From positions 1 to 7,761 of the forward strand of contig JAHIPJ010000208.1 of assembly GCA_018894445.1 (NCBI GenBank): a DNA stretch of 7,761 bases, read 5' to 3'. This document shows, piece by piece, positions 1 through 6,695 of this stretch (positions within the stretch are counted from its first letter, which is position 1; every line of letters begins with the position of its first letter). The notes beneath the pieces were generated by a model that was given only the letters and a program-made list of their open reading frames with translations, had not been told where the DNA came from and searched no databases. The position numbers and the translations under genes were made by a program. The DNA is from Actinomycetota bacterium (GTDB lineage: Bacteria; Actinomycetota; Humimicrobiia; Humimicrobiales; Humimicrobiaceae).

Positions 1-783
1 CATTTTTTGAAGTAATATCCGCAACTTCTTCAACACTTAAATTTTTAATTTCTGCAATTTTTTCAGCAACATATCTCACATATCCGGGATAATTTTCTTT
101 GCCTCTCTTCGCCTGCGGGGCCAGAAAGGGCGCGTCAGTTTCTATAAATAACGTTCAACAGGAACCTTTTCCACAGCCTTCAATACACCACTGGCATTAG
201 GAAAGGTAATCACACCGGTAAAGGAAATATACAACCCCAAATCCAGACACTGCATAGCGAAATTGACATCCCCCGAAAAACAATGAACAACAGCCCTGAA
301 ATTTTTTTGGTCAATATATTTCTTTACAACTTCCAGTGTTTGCTTATGCGCATCTCTATCATGGATTATTACCGGTATATCATACTCTAAAGCCAGTTCT
401 ATATGAGACACAAAGGCTCTTTCCATATCTACCCTGGGACTAAGATTTCTATAAAAATCAAAACCTGTCTCACCTACTGCCACAACTTTTTTGTATCTTT
501 CTCTTACATTATTATTAACGGTACCGGAGTATCCCTGTATTAGTGACTGGAGAATTTTAATTTCTTTCTTTCCAAAATTCCTGACATAATGAGGATGGAC
601 GCCAATACTGGCAAATACATTACTGAATTTTCTGGCTAATTCTATTGATTTCTTACTGCCATCCAGACTTGAACCCACGTTTATTATATATTTAACACCT
701 TCATTTACAGATTTGGCTACAGCTTCCTGGGGAGTCAATGTCTTTAACATATCTAGATGGGCATGTGTGTCTATAAAATACAT
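1..783 (-). pseudogene. tatD: TatD-family metal-dependent hydrolase (DNase), frameshifted and cut by the window edge
   Basis: TatD/YabD/YcfH enzymes are cytoplasmic TIM-barrel metallohydrolases of the amidohydrolase type, linked to 3'-5' DNA exonuclease activity. The intact frame runs from ATG (781-783) to a TAG at 142-144, giving 213 residues. It shows the N-terminal metal motif THAHLD (residues 6-11), the GETGFDFYR segment around residue 104 with the bridging glutamate, IIHDRD in mid-protein and VVHCFSGD further on. The reading then stops, but the -1 frame from position 145 down to base 2 continues the family without a gap: ETDAPFLAP with the last catalytic aspartate, a GYVRYVAEKIAEIK helix and an EEVADIT stretch. 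Joined, about 260 residues are present, the normal TatD length, with only a few C-terminal residues beyond the window. One missing base near 142-148 explains the break. It may be a real mutation or a consensus error. The gene lies 33 nt downstream of metG, a common pairing. Family call sure; functional state unsure. Confidence 0.85.
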
Positions 784-816
784 AATACCACATTTTAATT
801 ATTATTTTTAAAACCA

Positions 817-2352
817 CTATTTTTCATCTACTCTGGGGAATAGTATTTCCCTTTTGCCAATCTTTGTTCCACCTTCAAATTTACCCCAGACCCCGTCTTT
901 ATCAACTATTATTTCATCAATGTCCTCACTTATCCCCAGTTGAGAGAATATTTTCTGACAGATTGATGGCATAAAGGGGATTAATAAAATAGCGGACAGC
1001 CTGATGACTTCTGCTACTTCATATAATACTGCATCTAATCTTTTCCGGTCATCTTCACTTTCACTTTTTACAAGACTCCAGGGCTGGTTATCTTCAATAT
1101 ATTTATTAGCCATATTTATAAATTCCCAGACTTTGATCAGATAATCAGAGAATTTAAAATCACCTATATGCTTTATTACTTCGCCTTTTATTTTAGCCCA
1201 TTTCTTCTCAAAAACCGGGCTTGAAACTTTTTCAGGAATTATACCATTCCTATATTTATCTATCATAGCCAGGGTTCTTGAAACCAGATTTCCAATATCA
1301 TTACTGAGATCCGAATTATATCTCCTCACAAAAGCCTGGTGGGTAAAAGAACCATCCTGGCCAAATGACACTTCTCTAACCAGAAAATATCTTATACCAT
1401 CTACTCCGTATCTATCTAACTGTTCATCGGGATCCAGGGTAATTCCTTTTGATTTTGATAGCTTCTCCTCTCCCATTAAAAGCCAGCCATGAACTACTAT
1501 ATGTTTTGGAAGCTCAACACCCAGAGACATTAGCATGGCAGGCCAGATTATAGCATGGAATTTTAAAATATCCTTTCCTATATGATGCTGATCTGCCGGC
1601 CAGTACCGGTTAAATAAGCCCGTGTCATCAGAGCTATAGCCTAAAGCTGAAATGTAATTGATAAGAGCATCTACCCATACATAACAATAATGGCCGGAAT
1701 CAAAAGGAATGGGAACTCCCCACTTTACTGCAGTCCTGGAAACACTTATATCTTTAAGTCCCTGCTTTAAGACTCCAAGAACCTCATTTTTTCTGGTTTC
1801 GGGAATCACAAAATCCGGATTGGTTTCAATATGTTTAATTAACCTGTCTTTATATTCAGATAGCTTGAAGAAGTAATTTTCCTCTTTCACAAGCTCAACT
1901 TCCCTGTTGCATTGGGGACATTTACCGTCCACCAGTTGAGAGTCAAGCAGAAATGTCTCACATGGCACACAGTATTCTCCCTCATAGGTACTCTTATAAA
2001 GGTCGCCATTATCTTTTAGTTTTATAAGTATATTCTGTACTATCTTTTCATGTTTTTTATCAGTAGTTCTGATATAACTATCATTGCTGATGCTGTATAA
2101 CTTAAGGAGTCTTTTCATATCCTTAACCATTTCATCAACATATTCCTGTGGAGCTACCCCTCTCTCTTCAGCACTTTTATTTATCTTCTGCCCATGCTCA
2201 TCAGCACCGGTCAGGAAAAAAATATCCTTACCGCTGAGCCTGTTAAATCTGGCTACTACATCAGCAAGTATAAATTCGTAGATCTGACCTAAATGCAGTT
2301 TCGCATTCATATATGGAATTGCTGTGGTGATGTAAAATTTTTCTTTATCCAT
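817..2352 (-). CDS. metG: Methionyl-tRNA synthetase (511 aa, short form)
   Basis: Class I aminoacyl-tRNA synthetase that charges tRNA(Met) with methionine in the cytoplasm. The Rossmann fold opens with FYITTAIPYMNAKLHLGQ. The HIGH signature is HLGQ at residues 20-23, with glutamine in place of the last histidine. LTGADEHGQK follows at 47-56. The inserted zinc domain carries two CxxC knuckles, C128/C131 and C145/C148. The methionine-pocket region HYCYVWVDALINY is at 221-233, and the KMSKS loop is KLSKS at 297-301. The rest is the helical anticodon-binding domain. The C-terminal tRNA-binding (Trbp111/EMAP-like) domain of longer enzymes such as B. subtilis MetS is absent. Short MetRS forms are common and active, so this is not read as truncation. 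The ATG at 2350-2352 is the natural start because the catalytic fold begins a few residues later, although no clear Shine-Dalgarno is visible. It lies 42 nt after rsmI and 33 nt before tatD, consistent with one transcript. Confidence 0.97.
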   Translation of the reverse strand: MDKEKFYITTAIPYMNAKLHLGQIYEFILADVVARFNRLSGKDIFFLTGADEHGQKINKSAEERGVAPQEYVDEMVKDMKRLLKLYSISNDSYIRTTDKKHEKIVQNILIKLKDNGDLYKSTYEGEYCVPCETFLLDSQLVDGKCPQCNREVELVKEENYFFKLSEYKDRLIKHIETNPDFVIPETRKNEVLGVLKQGLKDISVSRTAVKWGVPIPFDSGHYCYVWVDALINYISALGYSSDDTGLFNRYWPADQHHIGKDILKFHAIIWPAMLMSLGVELPKHIVVHGWLLMGEEKLSKSKGITLDPDEQLDRYGVDGIRYFLVREVSFGQDGSFTHQAFVRRYNSDLSNDIGNLVSRTLAMIDKYRNGIIPEKVSSPVFEKKWAKIKGEVIKHIGDFKFSDYLIKVWEFINMANKYIEDNQPWSLVKSESEDDRKRLDAVLYEVAEVIRLSAILLIPFMPSICQKIFSQLGISEDIDEIIVDKDGVWGKFEGGTKIGKREILFPRVDEK

Positions 2353-2394
2353 AATACTTTTATTATTATTCTTTTCTTAAATAATTTTTTACCC

Positions 2395-3225
2395 TTAGAT
2401 TTTCGTTGCAATATTATACAATCTTTGCTTATCTATGTCATATCTGGATAATATAATTTTTAGAGCACTCTTTTTTGAAATACCCTGTTTGAGCAAACGG
2501 ATCAGTTCTTTTCTTATATCTTCTTCAGAGAAACTTCCTATAAGCTCCTTTTTATATCCTTCAACAACCAGTACAATCTCGCCCTTTACTTTTTTCTCCT
2601 TTATCCTGGTTAGGATATCACTTAAACTGCCTCTTATGACTTCTTCATATATTTTAGTGATTTCCCTTACAAGACTTGCTCTCCGGTCGCCAAATCTTTC
2701 GATAAGCTCACCAGTTAGGGCTTCGATTCTATTGGGTGACTCATAGAATAAAAGGGTATATGGAAAAGTTGCCAGTTCTGAAAGCTTATTTTTTCTTTTG
2801 GACCCTGCTTTCGGCAGAAAACCTATAAATAAAAAATTATCTGCCGGCATACCTGAAAGAACCAGAGCACTGATAGCAGCATTAGGGCCCGGCACCACAG
2901 TTACGGTAATGTTTCTTTTAATACACTCATTTATTACCTCAAATCCCGGGTCCTGAATAGCCGGCATCCCGGATTCCGAAACCAGAGCAATGTTTTCTCC
3001 TGCTTCAAGTTTACCAGTTATATAATTGATTCTGCCTTTTTTACTGAAATCATGGTAACTTACGAGAACTTTCTTCAAAATACTGTATCTTTGCAGCAGT
3101 TTTTTTATGGTCCTGGTATCTTCTGCGGCGATCAAGTCCACTTCTTTCAGTGTTCTTATAAGCCTGAAACTGACATCCTCTAAATTACCGATTGGAGTTG
3201 CGCAGATAAAAAGAGTCCCTTTAAT
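2395..3225 (-). CDS. rsmI: 16S rRNA (cytidine(1402)-2'-O)-methyltransferase RsmI, probable ATT start
   Basis: RsmI uses S-adenosylmethionine to methylate the 2'-OH of C1402 in the 16S rRNA decoding centre. It belongs to the tetrapyrrole-methylase (SpoU-unrelated) fold. Read from an ATT at 3223-3225 the protein is 276 residues, the usual size. It begins MKGTLFICATPIGNLEDVS, the expected family N-terminus. Further motifs are AAEDTR (33-38), SESGMPAIQDPG (83-94, usually close to SDAGTPGISDPG), VVPGPNAAISAL (110-121), GFLPKAGSKRK (135-145), YESPNR (161-166, usually YEAPHR) and REITKIYEEVIRG. The first standard start codon in frame is a GTG at 3139-3141, but starting there would remove 28 residues including TPIGNLED. 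The frame is open upstream only to a TAA at 3274-3276 and has no ATG, GTG or TTG before 3225. A strong GGAGG sits 5 nt before the ATT. It lies 51 nt after the PIN toxin gene and 42 nt before metG. Function sure; start codon probable. Confidence 0.93.
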   Translation of the reverse strand: MKGTLFICATPIGNLEDVSFRLIRTLKEVDLIAAEDTRTIKKLLQRYSILKKVLVSYHDFSKKGRINYITGKLEAGENIALVSESGMPAIQDPGFEVINECIKRNITVTVVPGPNAAISALVLSGMPADNFLFIGFLPKAGSKRKNKLSELATFPYTLLFYESPNRIEALTGELIERFGDRRASLVREITKIYEEVIRGSLSDILTRIKEKKVKGEIVLVVEGYKKELIGSFSEEDIRKELIRLLKQGISKKSALKIILSRYDIDKQRLYNIATKI

Positions 3226-3240
3226 TTTTCCCTCCGCCTT
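3226..3240 (-). promoter_or_regulatory. Strong ribosome binding site selecting a non-canonical ATT start of rsmI
   Basis: On the minus strand the bases read AAGGCGGAGGGAAAA directly before ATT. The GGAGG core (3231-3235) is 5 nt from the ATT at 3223-3225, a workable Shine-Dalgarno spacing. It is among the best ribosome binding sites in the window, stronger than those of metG, tatD or pstC. Its position matches the family N-terminus exactly and no standard start codon is available. Known genes with AUU starts (infC, pcnB in E. coli) are regulated through poor initiation. Whether that applies here is inference. A base-call error turning ATG into ATT would look the same. Confidence 0.6.
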
Positions 3241-3276
3241 GCCGGTTTTAAATTTTATGATTAAAAATATGGGTTA

Positions 3277-3774
3277 TTAAAAAATATTATAATTTTTAAG
3301 TAAAATTATACTTCCAAGATCCTTAACTTTTTCAAATAGTTTTTCATCTGCAGTAATGTACTGGGCATTAATATATTTTGCCAGAGCAATATAGATTGAA
3401 TCGTATATTGTGATATTCTTAGAGAAGTGTAATTTTGAGCTTTCAGATAATATTCCTGCATAGGGTTCTACAAATTTAATATCCATTTCATATAAACTTA
3501 GAATAGCCATGTTTACCTTATCTGCATTAAATAGTGGATTATATGCAAGAGCGTTTATAACTTCGTAAACCAAAATATCCGGGGCCATTAAAAAAATATT
3601 CCTATTCATGTGCTGCAGCCGTAATGATGAAGCAATATTAACATCATCCTCATTTTCAATAGAAAACCATTTTATACAGACTGATGCATCTATAATATAT
3701 GTTTTGGGGCTTTCCTTTATTAAGAGTTTAAGCTTATCTTGCTTCCCGCCATTTTCTAATTTCTGATACTCCAT
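3277..3774 (-). CDS. vapC: PIN-domain ribonuclease toxin, VapC-like
   Basis: Probable toxin of a type II toxin-antitoxin pair. PIN-domain VapC proteins are Mg2+-dependent endoribonucleases that cleave tRNA or rRNA and stop translation. All four expected acidic residues are visible: D29 in YIIDASVCIKWF, E71 in YEVINAL, D125 in TIYDSIYIALA and D143 in TADEKL. The protein has 165 residues, longer than a typical VapC of about 130-145, mostly because some 24 residues precede the first PIN strand. The ATG at 3772-3774 has AAGGG 6 nt upstream and is the only ATG, GTG or TTG before the catalytic strand, so I keep it. As a result the gene overlaps the antitoxin by 41 nt in another frame, much more than the few bases usual for vapBC, which suggests translational coupling. 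Catalytic residues are intact, so the toxin looks active. PIN fold sure; the VapC label is by family and context, and the cellular target is unknown. Confidence 0.85.
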   Translation of the reverse strand: MEYQKLENGGKQDKLKLLIKESPKTYIIDASVCIKWFSIENEDDVNIASSLRLQHMNRNIFLMAPDILVYEVINALAYNPLFNADKVNMAILSLYEMDIKFVEPYAGILSESSKLHFSKNITIYDSIYIALAKYINAQYITADEKLFEKVKDLGSIILLKNYNIF

Positions 3775-3991
3775 CCCAATCCCTTGAATATTTTCTTAAA
3801 CTATCCTGAATCCTTATTGCATTTTTAATTTTCTCTATTCTTCTATTTTCTAAATCTATTTTATTAAATTTCCTTTTATATAACTGTATAGCTTCCCTTA
3901 TAAGTTTGCTTCTACTTAAATTTTCCTTTTCCCTTATATTATCTAGTTCCTGTAATTCCTTTTCATCAATACTTAGATTTATCCTTACCAT
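3734..3991 (-). CDS. vapB: Ribbon-helix-helix (CopG/MetJ-type) antitoxin, VapB-like
   Basis: Small (85 aa) DNA-binding antitoxin. Residues 2-8 (VRINLSI) form the beta-ribbon, followed by two helices across DEKELQELDNIREKENLSRSKLIREAIQLYKRK with the characteristic N-L-S-R-S-x-L-I-R-E-A turn. This is the usual RHH_1 pattern, which dimerises and inserts the ribbon into the major groove. The charged C-terminal tail (about 44-85), ending in DWDGVSEIRKWREAR, is the part expected to wrap the PIN toxin and block its active site. A GAGGT sits 6 nt before the ATG at 3989-3991, a good ribosome binding site. The gene precedes and overlaps the toxin by 41 nt, the standard antitoxin-first order. The AT-rich dyad upstream is a candidate autoregulatory operator. 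No homologue is named with certainty. The fold and role are well supported by sequence pattern plus the PIN partner. Confidence 0.85.
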   Translation of the reverse strand: MVRINLSIDEKELQELDNIREKENLSRSKLIREAIQLYKRKFNKIDLENRRIEKIKNAIRIQDSLRKYSRDWDGVSEIRKWREAR

Positions 3992-4028
3992 CCTAATACC
4001 TCATTTTAAAAATAATATATTGCTATAT

Positions 4029-4103
4029 CACAATAGAATTATTAATTGTGTAAATTTCATAAATTATTTACATAAATATTTTAATATTTTAACACAACTT
4101 AAT
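4029..4103. promoter_or_regulatory. AT-rich dyad region upstream of the antitoxin gene, candidate operator
   Basis: The 137-nt gap between pstB and vapB is nearly all A/T and holds nested inverted repeats. CACAAT (4029-4034) and ATTGTG (4045-4050) form a perfect 6-bp pair around a 10-nt spacer. ATTAATTGTGTAAA (4041-4054) is also the imperfect inverse of TTTAACACAACTTAAT (4088-4103), with two bulged bases. So three copies of a CACAA/TTGTG box occur just before a ribbon-helix-helix gene, whose proteins commonly bind repeated short boxes in their own promoter. I cannot place -35 and -10 hexamers with confidence. The arms are too A/T-rich and lack the U-run position of a standard terminator. The operator role is inference, and chance pairing in AT-rich DNA is possible. 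Confidence 0.35.
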
Positions 4104-4128
4104 TGACATTTACAGGACCGCCATTTGA

Positions 4129-4911
4129 TTAACCAAATCTGCCGGTTATATAATCTTCAGTTCTTTTATCTCCGGGGTTCGTAAATATTTTATTAGTATC
4201 ATCATATTCAACTAATGTTGCCGGCTCACAAATATTCTCAGTCAGAAGAAAAGCCACTTTTTGTGATACTCTCGCTGCCTGCTGCATGTTATGGGTAACT
4301 ATTATTATAGTGTAATTTTCCTTAAGCTCATCTATCAAATCCTCTATTTTCTGCGTAGAGCTAGGATCCAGCGCCGAAGCAGGTTCGTCCATAAGTATTA
4401 TTTCAGGGTTCACAGCGAGTAATCTGGCAATACACAGTCTTTGCTGCTGCCCACCGGAAAGATCCAGAGCATTTGTATTTAACTTATGCTTCACTTCATC
4501 CCAGAGGGCCGCTCTTTTTAAACTGTTTTCCACAATCGAGCCCAGCTGCTTTTTAGTATACTTTCTATGTAATCTGGGACCGTAAATAACGTTCTCATAA
4601 ATAGTTTTGGGGAAAGGATTTGGTCTCTGAAAAACCATCCCGATTCTTTTCCTTAAATCTACAACGTCAATATTATCTTTATATATATCAATCCCATCAA
4701 TTATTATATCACCTTCTACCCTGGTATTAGGCAGCAGTTCATTCATCCTGTTAAAAGTCCGAAGGAAAGTAGATTTCCCGCACCCGGATGGGCCGATTAT
4801 TGCAGTAATAGTATTTTCCTGAATATCCATACTTATATCCGATAATACTTTCACCGCTCCATAATAGAATCCGTAATTCCTTACTTTTATCTTTATTTTA
4901 TCACCGCTCAT
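4129..4911 (-). CDS. pstB: Phosphate ABC transporter ATP-binding protein PstB
   Basis: ATPase that drives phosphate import through the PstCA channel at the inner face of the membrane. The protein has 260 residues, standard for PstB. Visible motifs are Walker [10 protein letters not shown] (40-48), the PstB-typical FNRMNELLP (53-61), the Q-loop FQRPNPFP with Q95, signature LSGGQQQR (151-158), Walker B IILMDEP with E176, D-loop SALD (179-182) and H-loop H207. The C-terminus keeps the family pattern [19 protein letters not shown]. All catalytic residues are present. The ATG at 4909-4911 is preceded by GAGGT with a 9-nt spacer. It lies 231 nt after phoU, not immediately after pstA as usual, so it may have its own promoter (weak candidate at 4953-4982). 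Downstream is the AT-rich region before the toxin-antitoxin pair. Identification is sure. Confidence 0.98.
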   Translation of the reverse strand: MSGDKIKIKVRNYGFYYGAVKVLSDISMDIQENTITAIIGPSGCGKSTFLRTFNRMNELLPNTRVEGDIIIDGIDIYKDNIDVVDLRKRIGMVFQRPNPFPKTIYENVIYGPRLHRKYTKKQLGSIVENSLKRAALWDEVKHKLNTNALDLSGGQQQRLCIARLLAVNPEIILMDEPASALDPSSTQKIEDLIDELKENYTIIIVTHNMQQAARVSQKVAFLLTENICEPATLVEYDDTNKIFTNPGDKRTEDYITGRFG

Positions 4912-5142
4912 TAATCCGAGACCTCAAGAATACATCGTTTCAAATATATAAAAACATACATCTTACATCAGCAGTAAATCAATAGAAAGTGCATACAATC
5001 CAAACTTGAAAAAAAACTAATATTAAGTCAGAATTTGAAATATGAAATCCGGCCACAAAATAACCGCCATCGGAACCGGGAATCAAATCAGACAGCTGAC
5101 AGATCTGGCATCCAATTAGCTACTCAATATCATTCCGATGTT
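4912..5142. other. Gene-free gap between phoU and pstB
   Basis: 231 nt without a supportable gene inside an otherwise tightly packed pst operon. On the minus strand it contains the pstB ribosome binding site (GAGGT, 4921-4925) and a weak sigma70-like pair, TTGATT (4977-4982) and TATGTT (4953-4958), with an 18-nt spacer, each matching 4 of 6 consensus bases. An 8-base T run (5009-5016) has no good stem before it. A modest bulged GGC/GCC plus TCC/GGA pairing is possible near 5050-5080. None of these proves a promoter or terminator. I see no remnant of a second pstB or another coding region. Confidence 0.6.
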
Positions 5143-5814
5143 CTATACACCATTATGAAAAACTTTGTAGTCACCGCTCAGGAAATACAAGACTCTCTGC
5201 CCAATGTTTACAGATTGGTCCCCGATTCTTTCCAAGTATCTACTTGCCAGTACAATATTAGTTATAAACTTAATATCCTCTTCACTACACTTATGGGAAG
5301 TAAATAATTTTCTGAAAATCATTTTTTGAATCTCATCTACCATATCGTCGGATTTTCCCAGCTTTGAGGCCAGCTTTATATCCTTGTTTTTAAATGATTC
5401 AAGAGCCCCGTTCAGCTCCGGTTTAACTAAATTTCCCATCTCAATCAGTAGATCCATAATTTCTCTATCAAGATACTTCCTTTTTTCTCTGGCTAACCTT
5501 TTTACAATTTTAGAGATGTTTACCGCAAGGTCACCGATTCTTTCCAGATACTTGATAATTATACTGATAGAATGTAAGTATCTTAAGTCTTTGGCCACCG
5601 GCTGGTGTTCAGCCTGCAGGACAATACATTTTTCCTCTATTGAAATATCGCTTTCGTTAATCTTTTCGTCTCCGTCTATAACCTTCTGGGCAAGATCTGC
5701 ATTCATTTCTATAAAAGCCTCTATTGAATTATATACTGCTTCCTGCACCAGGCTTCCCATTAATATAACATCCTCATTAATCTCTTCTAATTTATGGTGA
5801 AATGTTTCTCTCAT
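5143..5814 (-). CDS. phoU: Phosphate signalling/transport regulator PhoU
   Basis: Cytoplasmic all-helical protein that couples the Pst transporter to the PhoR/PhoB-type two-component system and helps limit phosphate uptake when phosphate is plentiful. The 223 residues form two three-helix repeats. Each carries the metal-binding signature: YLERIGDLAVNI (ERIGD 91-95) and YLERIGDQSVNI (ERIGD 195-199). The first repeat also has the family segment VLQAEHQPVAKDLRYL (65-80). The opening MRETFHHKLEEI is the usual PhoU start. The ATG at 5812-5814 follows the pstA stop by 1 nt and has a GAAGGA 5 nt upstream, so it is almost certainly translated with pstA. Length and motifs are complete. Its place between pstA and pstB, rather than after pstB, is unusual. 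No phoR or phoB gene is in the window, so the signalling partner is not seen. Confidence 0.97.
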   Translation of the reverse strand: MRETFHHKLEEINEDVILMGSLVQEAVYNSIEAFIEMNADLAQKVIDGDEKINESDISIEEKCIVLQAEHQPVAKDLRYLHSISIIIKYLERIGDLAVNISKIVKRLAREKRKYLDREIMDLLIEMGNLVKPELNGALESFKNKDIKLASKLGKSDDMVDEIQKMIFRKLFTSHKCSEEDIKFITNIVLASRYLERIGDQSVNIGQRVLYFLSGDYKVFHNGV

Positions 5815-5815
5815 T

Positions 5816-6691
5816 TTATTCCTTCTTTCTCAGTCTGAATCGGGTTCTTACAGCAGTGCCTGAAACGGCAAAAATTAGCACAATCATTAGCAATACCAGT
5901 GCAGTGCCCCATTGCATATCTTCTGGTGTACCTGTAAGCTGAGTTGCCAGAACATATAAATGATATGGTAATGCCATCACCTGACTAAAAATAGAATTAG
6001 GCAGATTTGGCTGTGAAAATGCAGCAACTGTAAATATTATAGGGGCAGTTTCACCGGCAGCTCTTCCAATTCCAATAACTGAACCGGTTATTATTCCCGG
6101 TAAAGCCTGGGGTAGTATTACCTTTGTTATTGTCTGCCATTTAGTCGCCCCCAGAGCCAGTGACGCATGACGGTAAGAATCTGGAACTGTTTTTAATGCT
6201 TCTTCAGTAGTCGTTATTATCGCCGGTAAAATAAGCAGTGCAAGGGTTAAAGAACCTGCAAGAATTGACCTGCCGAACTTAAGCAAAATAACAAAAAATC
6301 CCAGGCCGAATAAACCATATACCACAGAAGGTACCCCGGACATATTTATAATGGACAGCCTTATTATTCTGGTTAATCTGTTCTTTGAGGCATATTCATT
6401 CAGATAAATCGCTGCCAGAATTCCAATGGGTAATGAAAATATAAGGGTTCCTATTACCAAATACAAAGTTCCTAAAATTGCCGGGAAAATACCACCTTCT
6501 CTCATTCCCGACCTGGGCTTTTGTGATAGAAATTCCCAGTTTATTGCGCTACTTCCCTTAACTATCAAATATATTATTATTCCCATAACAAAAGCTATGA
6601 CTATTAGAGTTAAAAAAAGTAAAAAAGTATAGGAAATCTTCTCCATAACCGTTTTTCTTCTTTTATTTATTTCTATGCCTTCTCCTACCAT
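5816..6691 (-). CDS. pstA: Phosphate ABC transporter permease PstA
   Basis: Inner-membrane subunit that forms the phosphate channel with PstC. It has 291 residues and about six hydrophobic spans, near 21-44, 70-97, 112-137, 144-162, 196-222 and 260-281. The cytoplasmic EAA loop (about 164-200) reads EEALKTVPDSYRHASLALGATKW and is where PstB docks. RAAGETAPIIF (210-220) is the conserved segment that follows, and the region around ALPYHLYVLATQ (240-251) is typical of PstA rather than PstC. The ATG at 6689-6691 comes 4 nt after the pstC stop. The ribosome binding site is weak (TTAGG overlapping the pstC stop), so coupling to pstC is likely. An ATG at codon 16 would also leave all spans intact. 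phoU starts 1 nt after its stop. Identification is sure; the exact start is less so. Confidence 0.96.
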   Translation of the reverse strand: MVGEGIEINKRRKTVMEKISYTFLLFLTLIVIAFVMGIIIYLIVKGSSAINWEFLSQKPRSGMREGGIFPAILGTLYLVIGTLIFSLPIGILAAIYLNEYASKNRLTRIIRLSIINMSGVPSVVYGLFGLGFFVILLKFGRSILAGSLTLALLILPAIITTTEEALKTVPDSYRHASLALGATKWQTITKVILPQALPGIITGSVIGIGRAAGETAPIIFTVAAFSQPNLPNSIFSQVMALPYHLYVLATQLTGTPEDMQWGTALVLLMIVLIFAVSGTAVRTRFRLRKKE

Positions 6692-6695
6692 TTGC

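Noticed and set aside
139..150. Programmed -1 ribosomal frameshift rescuing tatD
   Set aside because: The bases before the stop read TAT TTA TAG. This is not an X-XXY-YYZ slippery heptamer, P-site re-pairing would be poor, and I see no strong downstream stem. Mutation or consensus error is simpler.
2084..2746. Plus-strand open frames opposite metG and rsmI
   Set aside because: Both are antisense to well-supported genes and show the Ser/Leu/Ile-rich composition of reverse-complement frames.
3261..3299. Terminator-like inverted repeat (TTAAAAAT / ATTTTTAA) after the toxin gene
   Set aside because: The 8-bp arms are A/T only with a 23-nt loop, expected by chance in this composition; no stable stem or U-run.
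5009..5016. Intrinsic terminator after phoU at an 8-T run on the minus strand
   Set aside because: No GC-rich stem precedes the run; the local palindrome pairs only about 3 bp.
5091..5102. Pho box (repeated CTGTC on the minus strand) in the phoU-pstB gap
   Set aside because: The two CTGTC copies are 7 nt apart instead of the 11-nt period of a Pho box, and the AT spacer pattern is absent.
5035..5307. Plus-strand open frame of 90 codons spanning the phoU-pstB gap and the phoU end
   Set aside because: No ribosome binding site, no family pattern, and over half lies antisense to phoU.
5384..5800. Plus-strand open frame of 138 codons opposite phoU
   Set aside because: It is antisense to a gene with complete PhoU motifs, has no recognisable domain and a low-complexity Ser/Ile/Leu composition typical of shadow frames.
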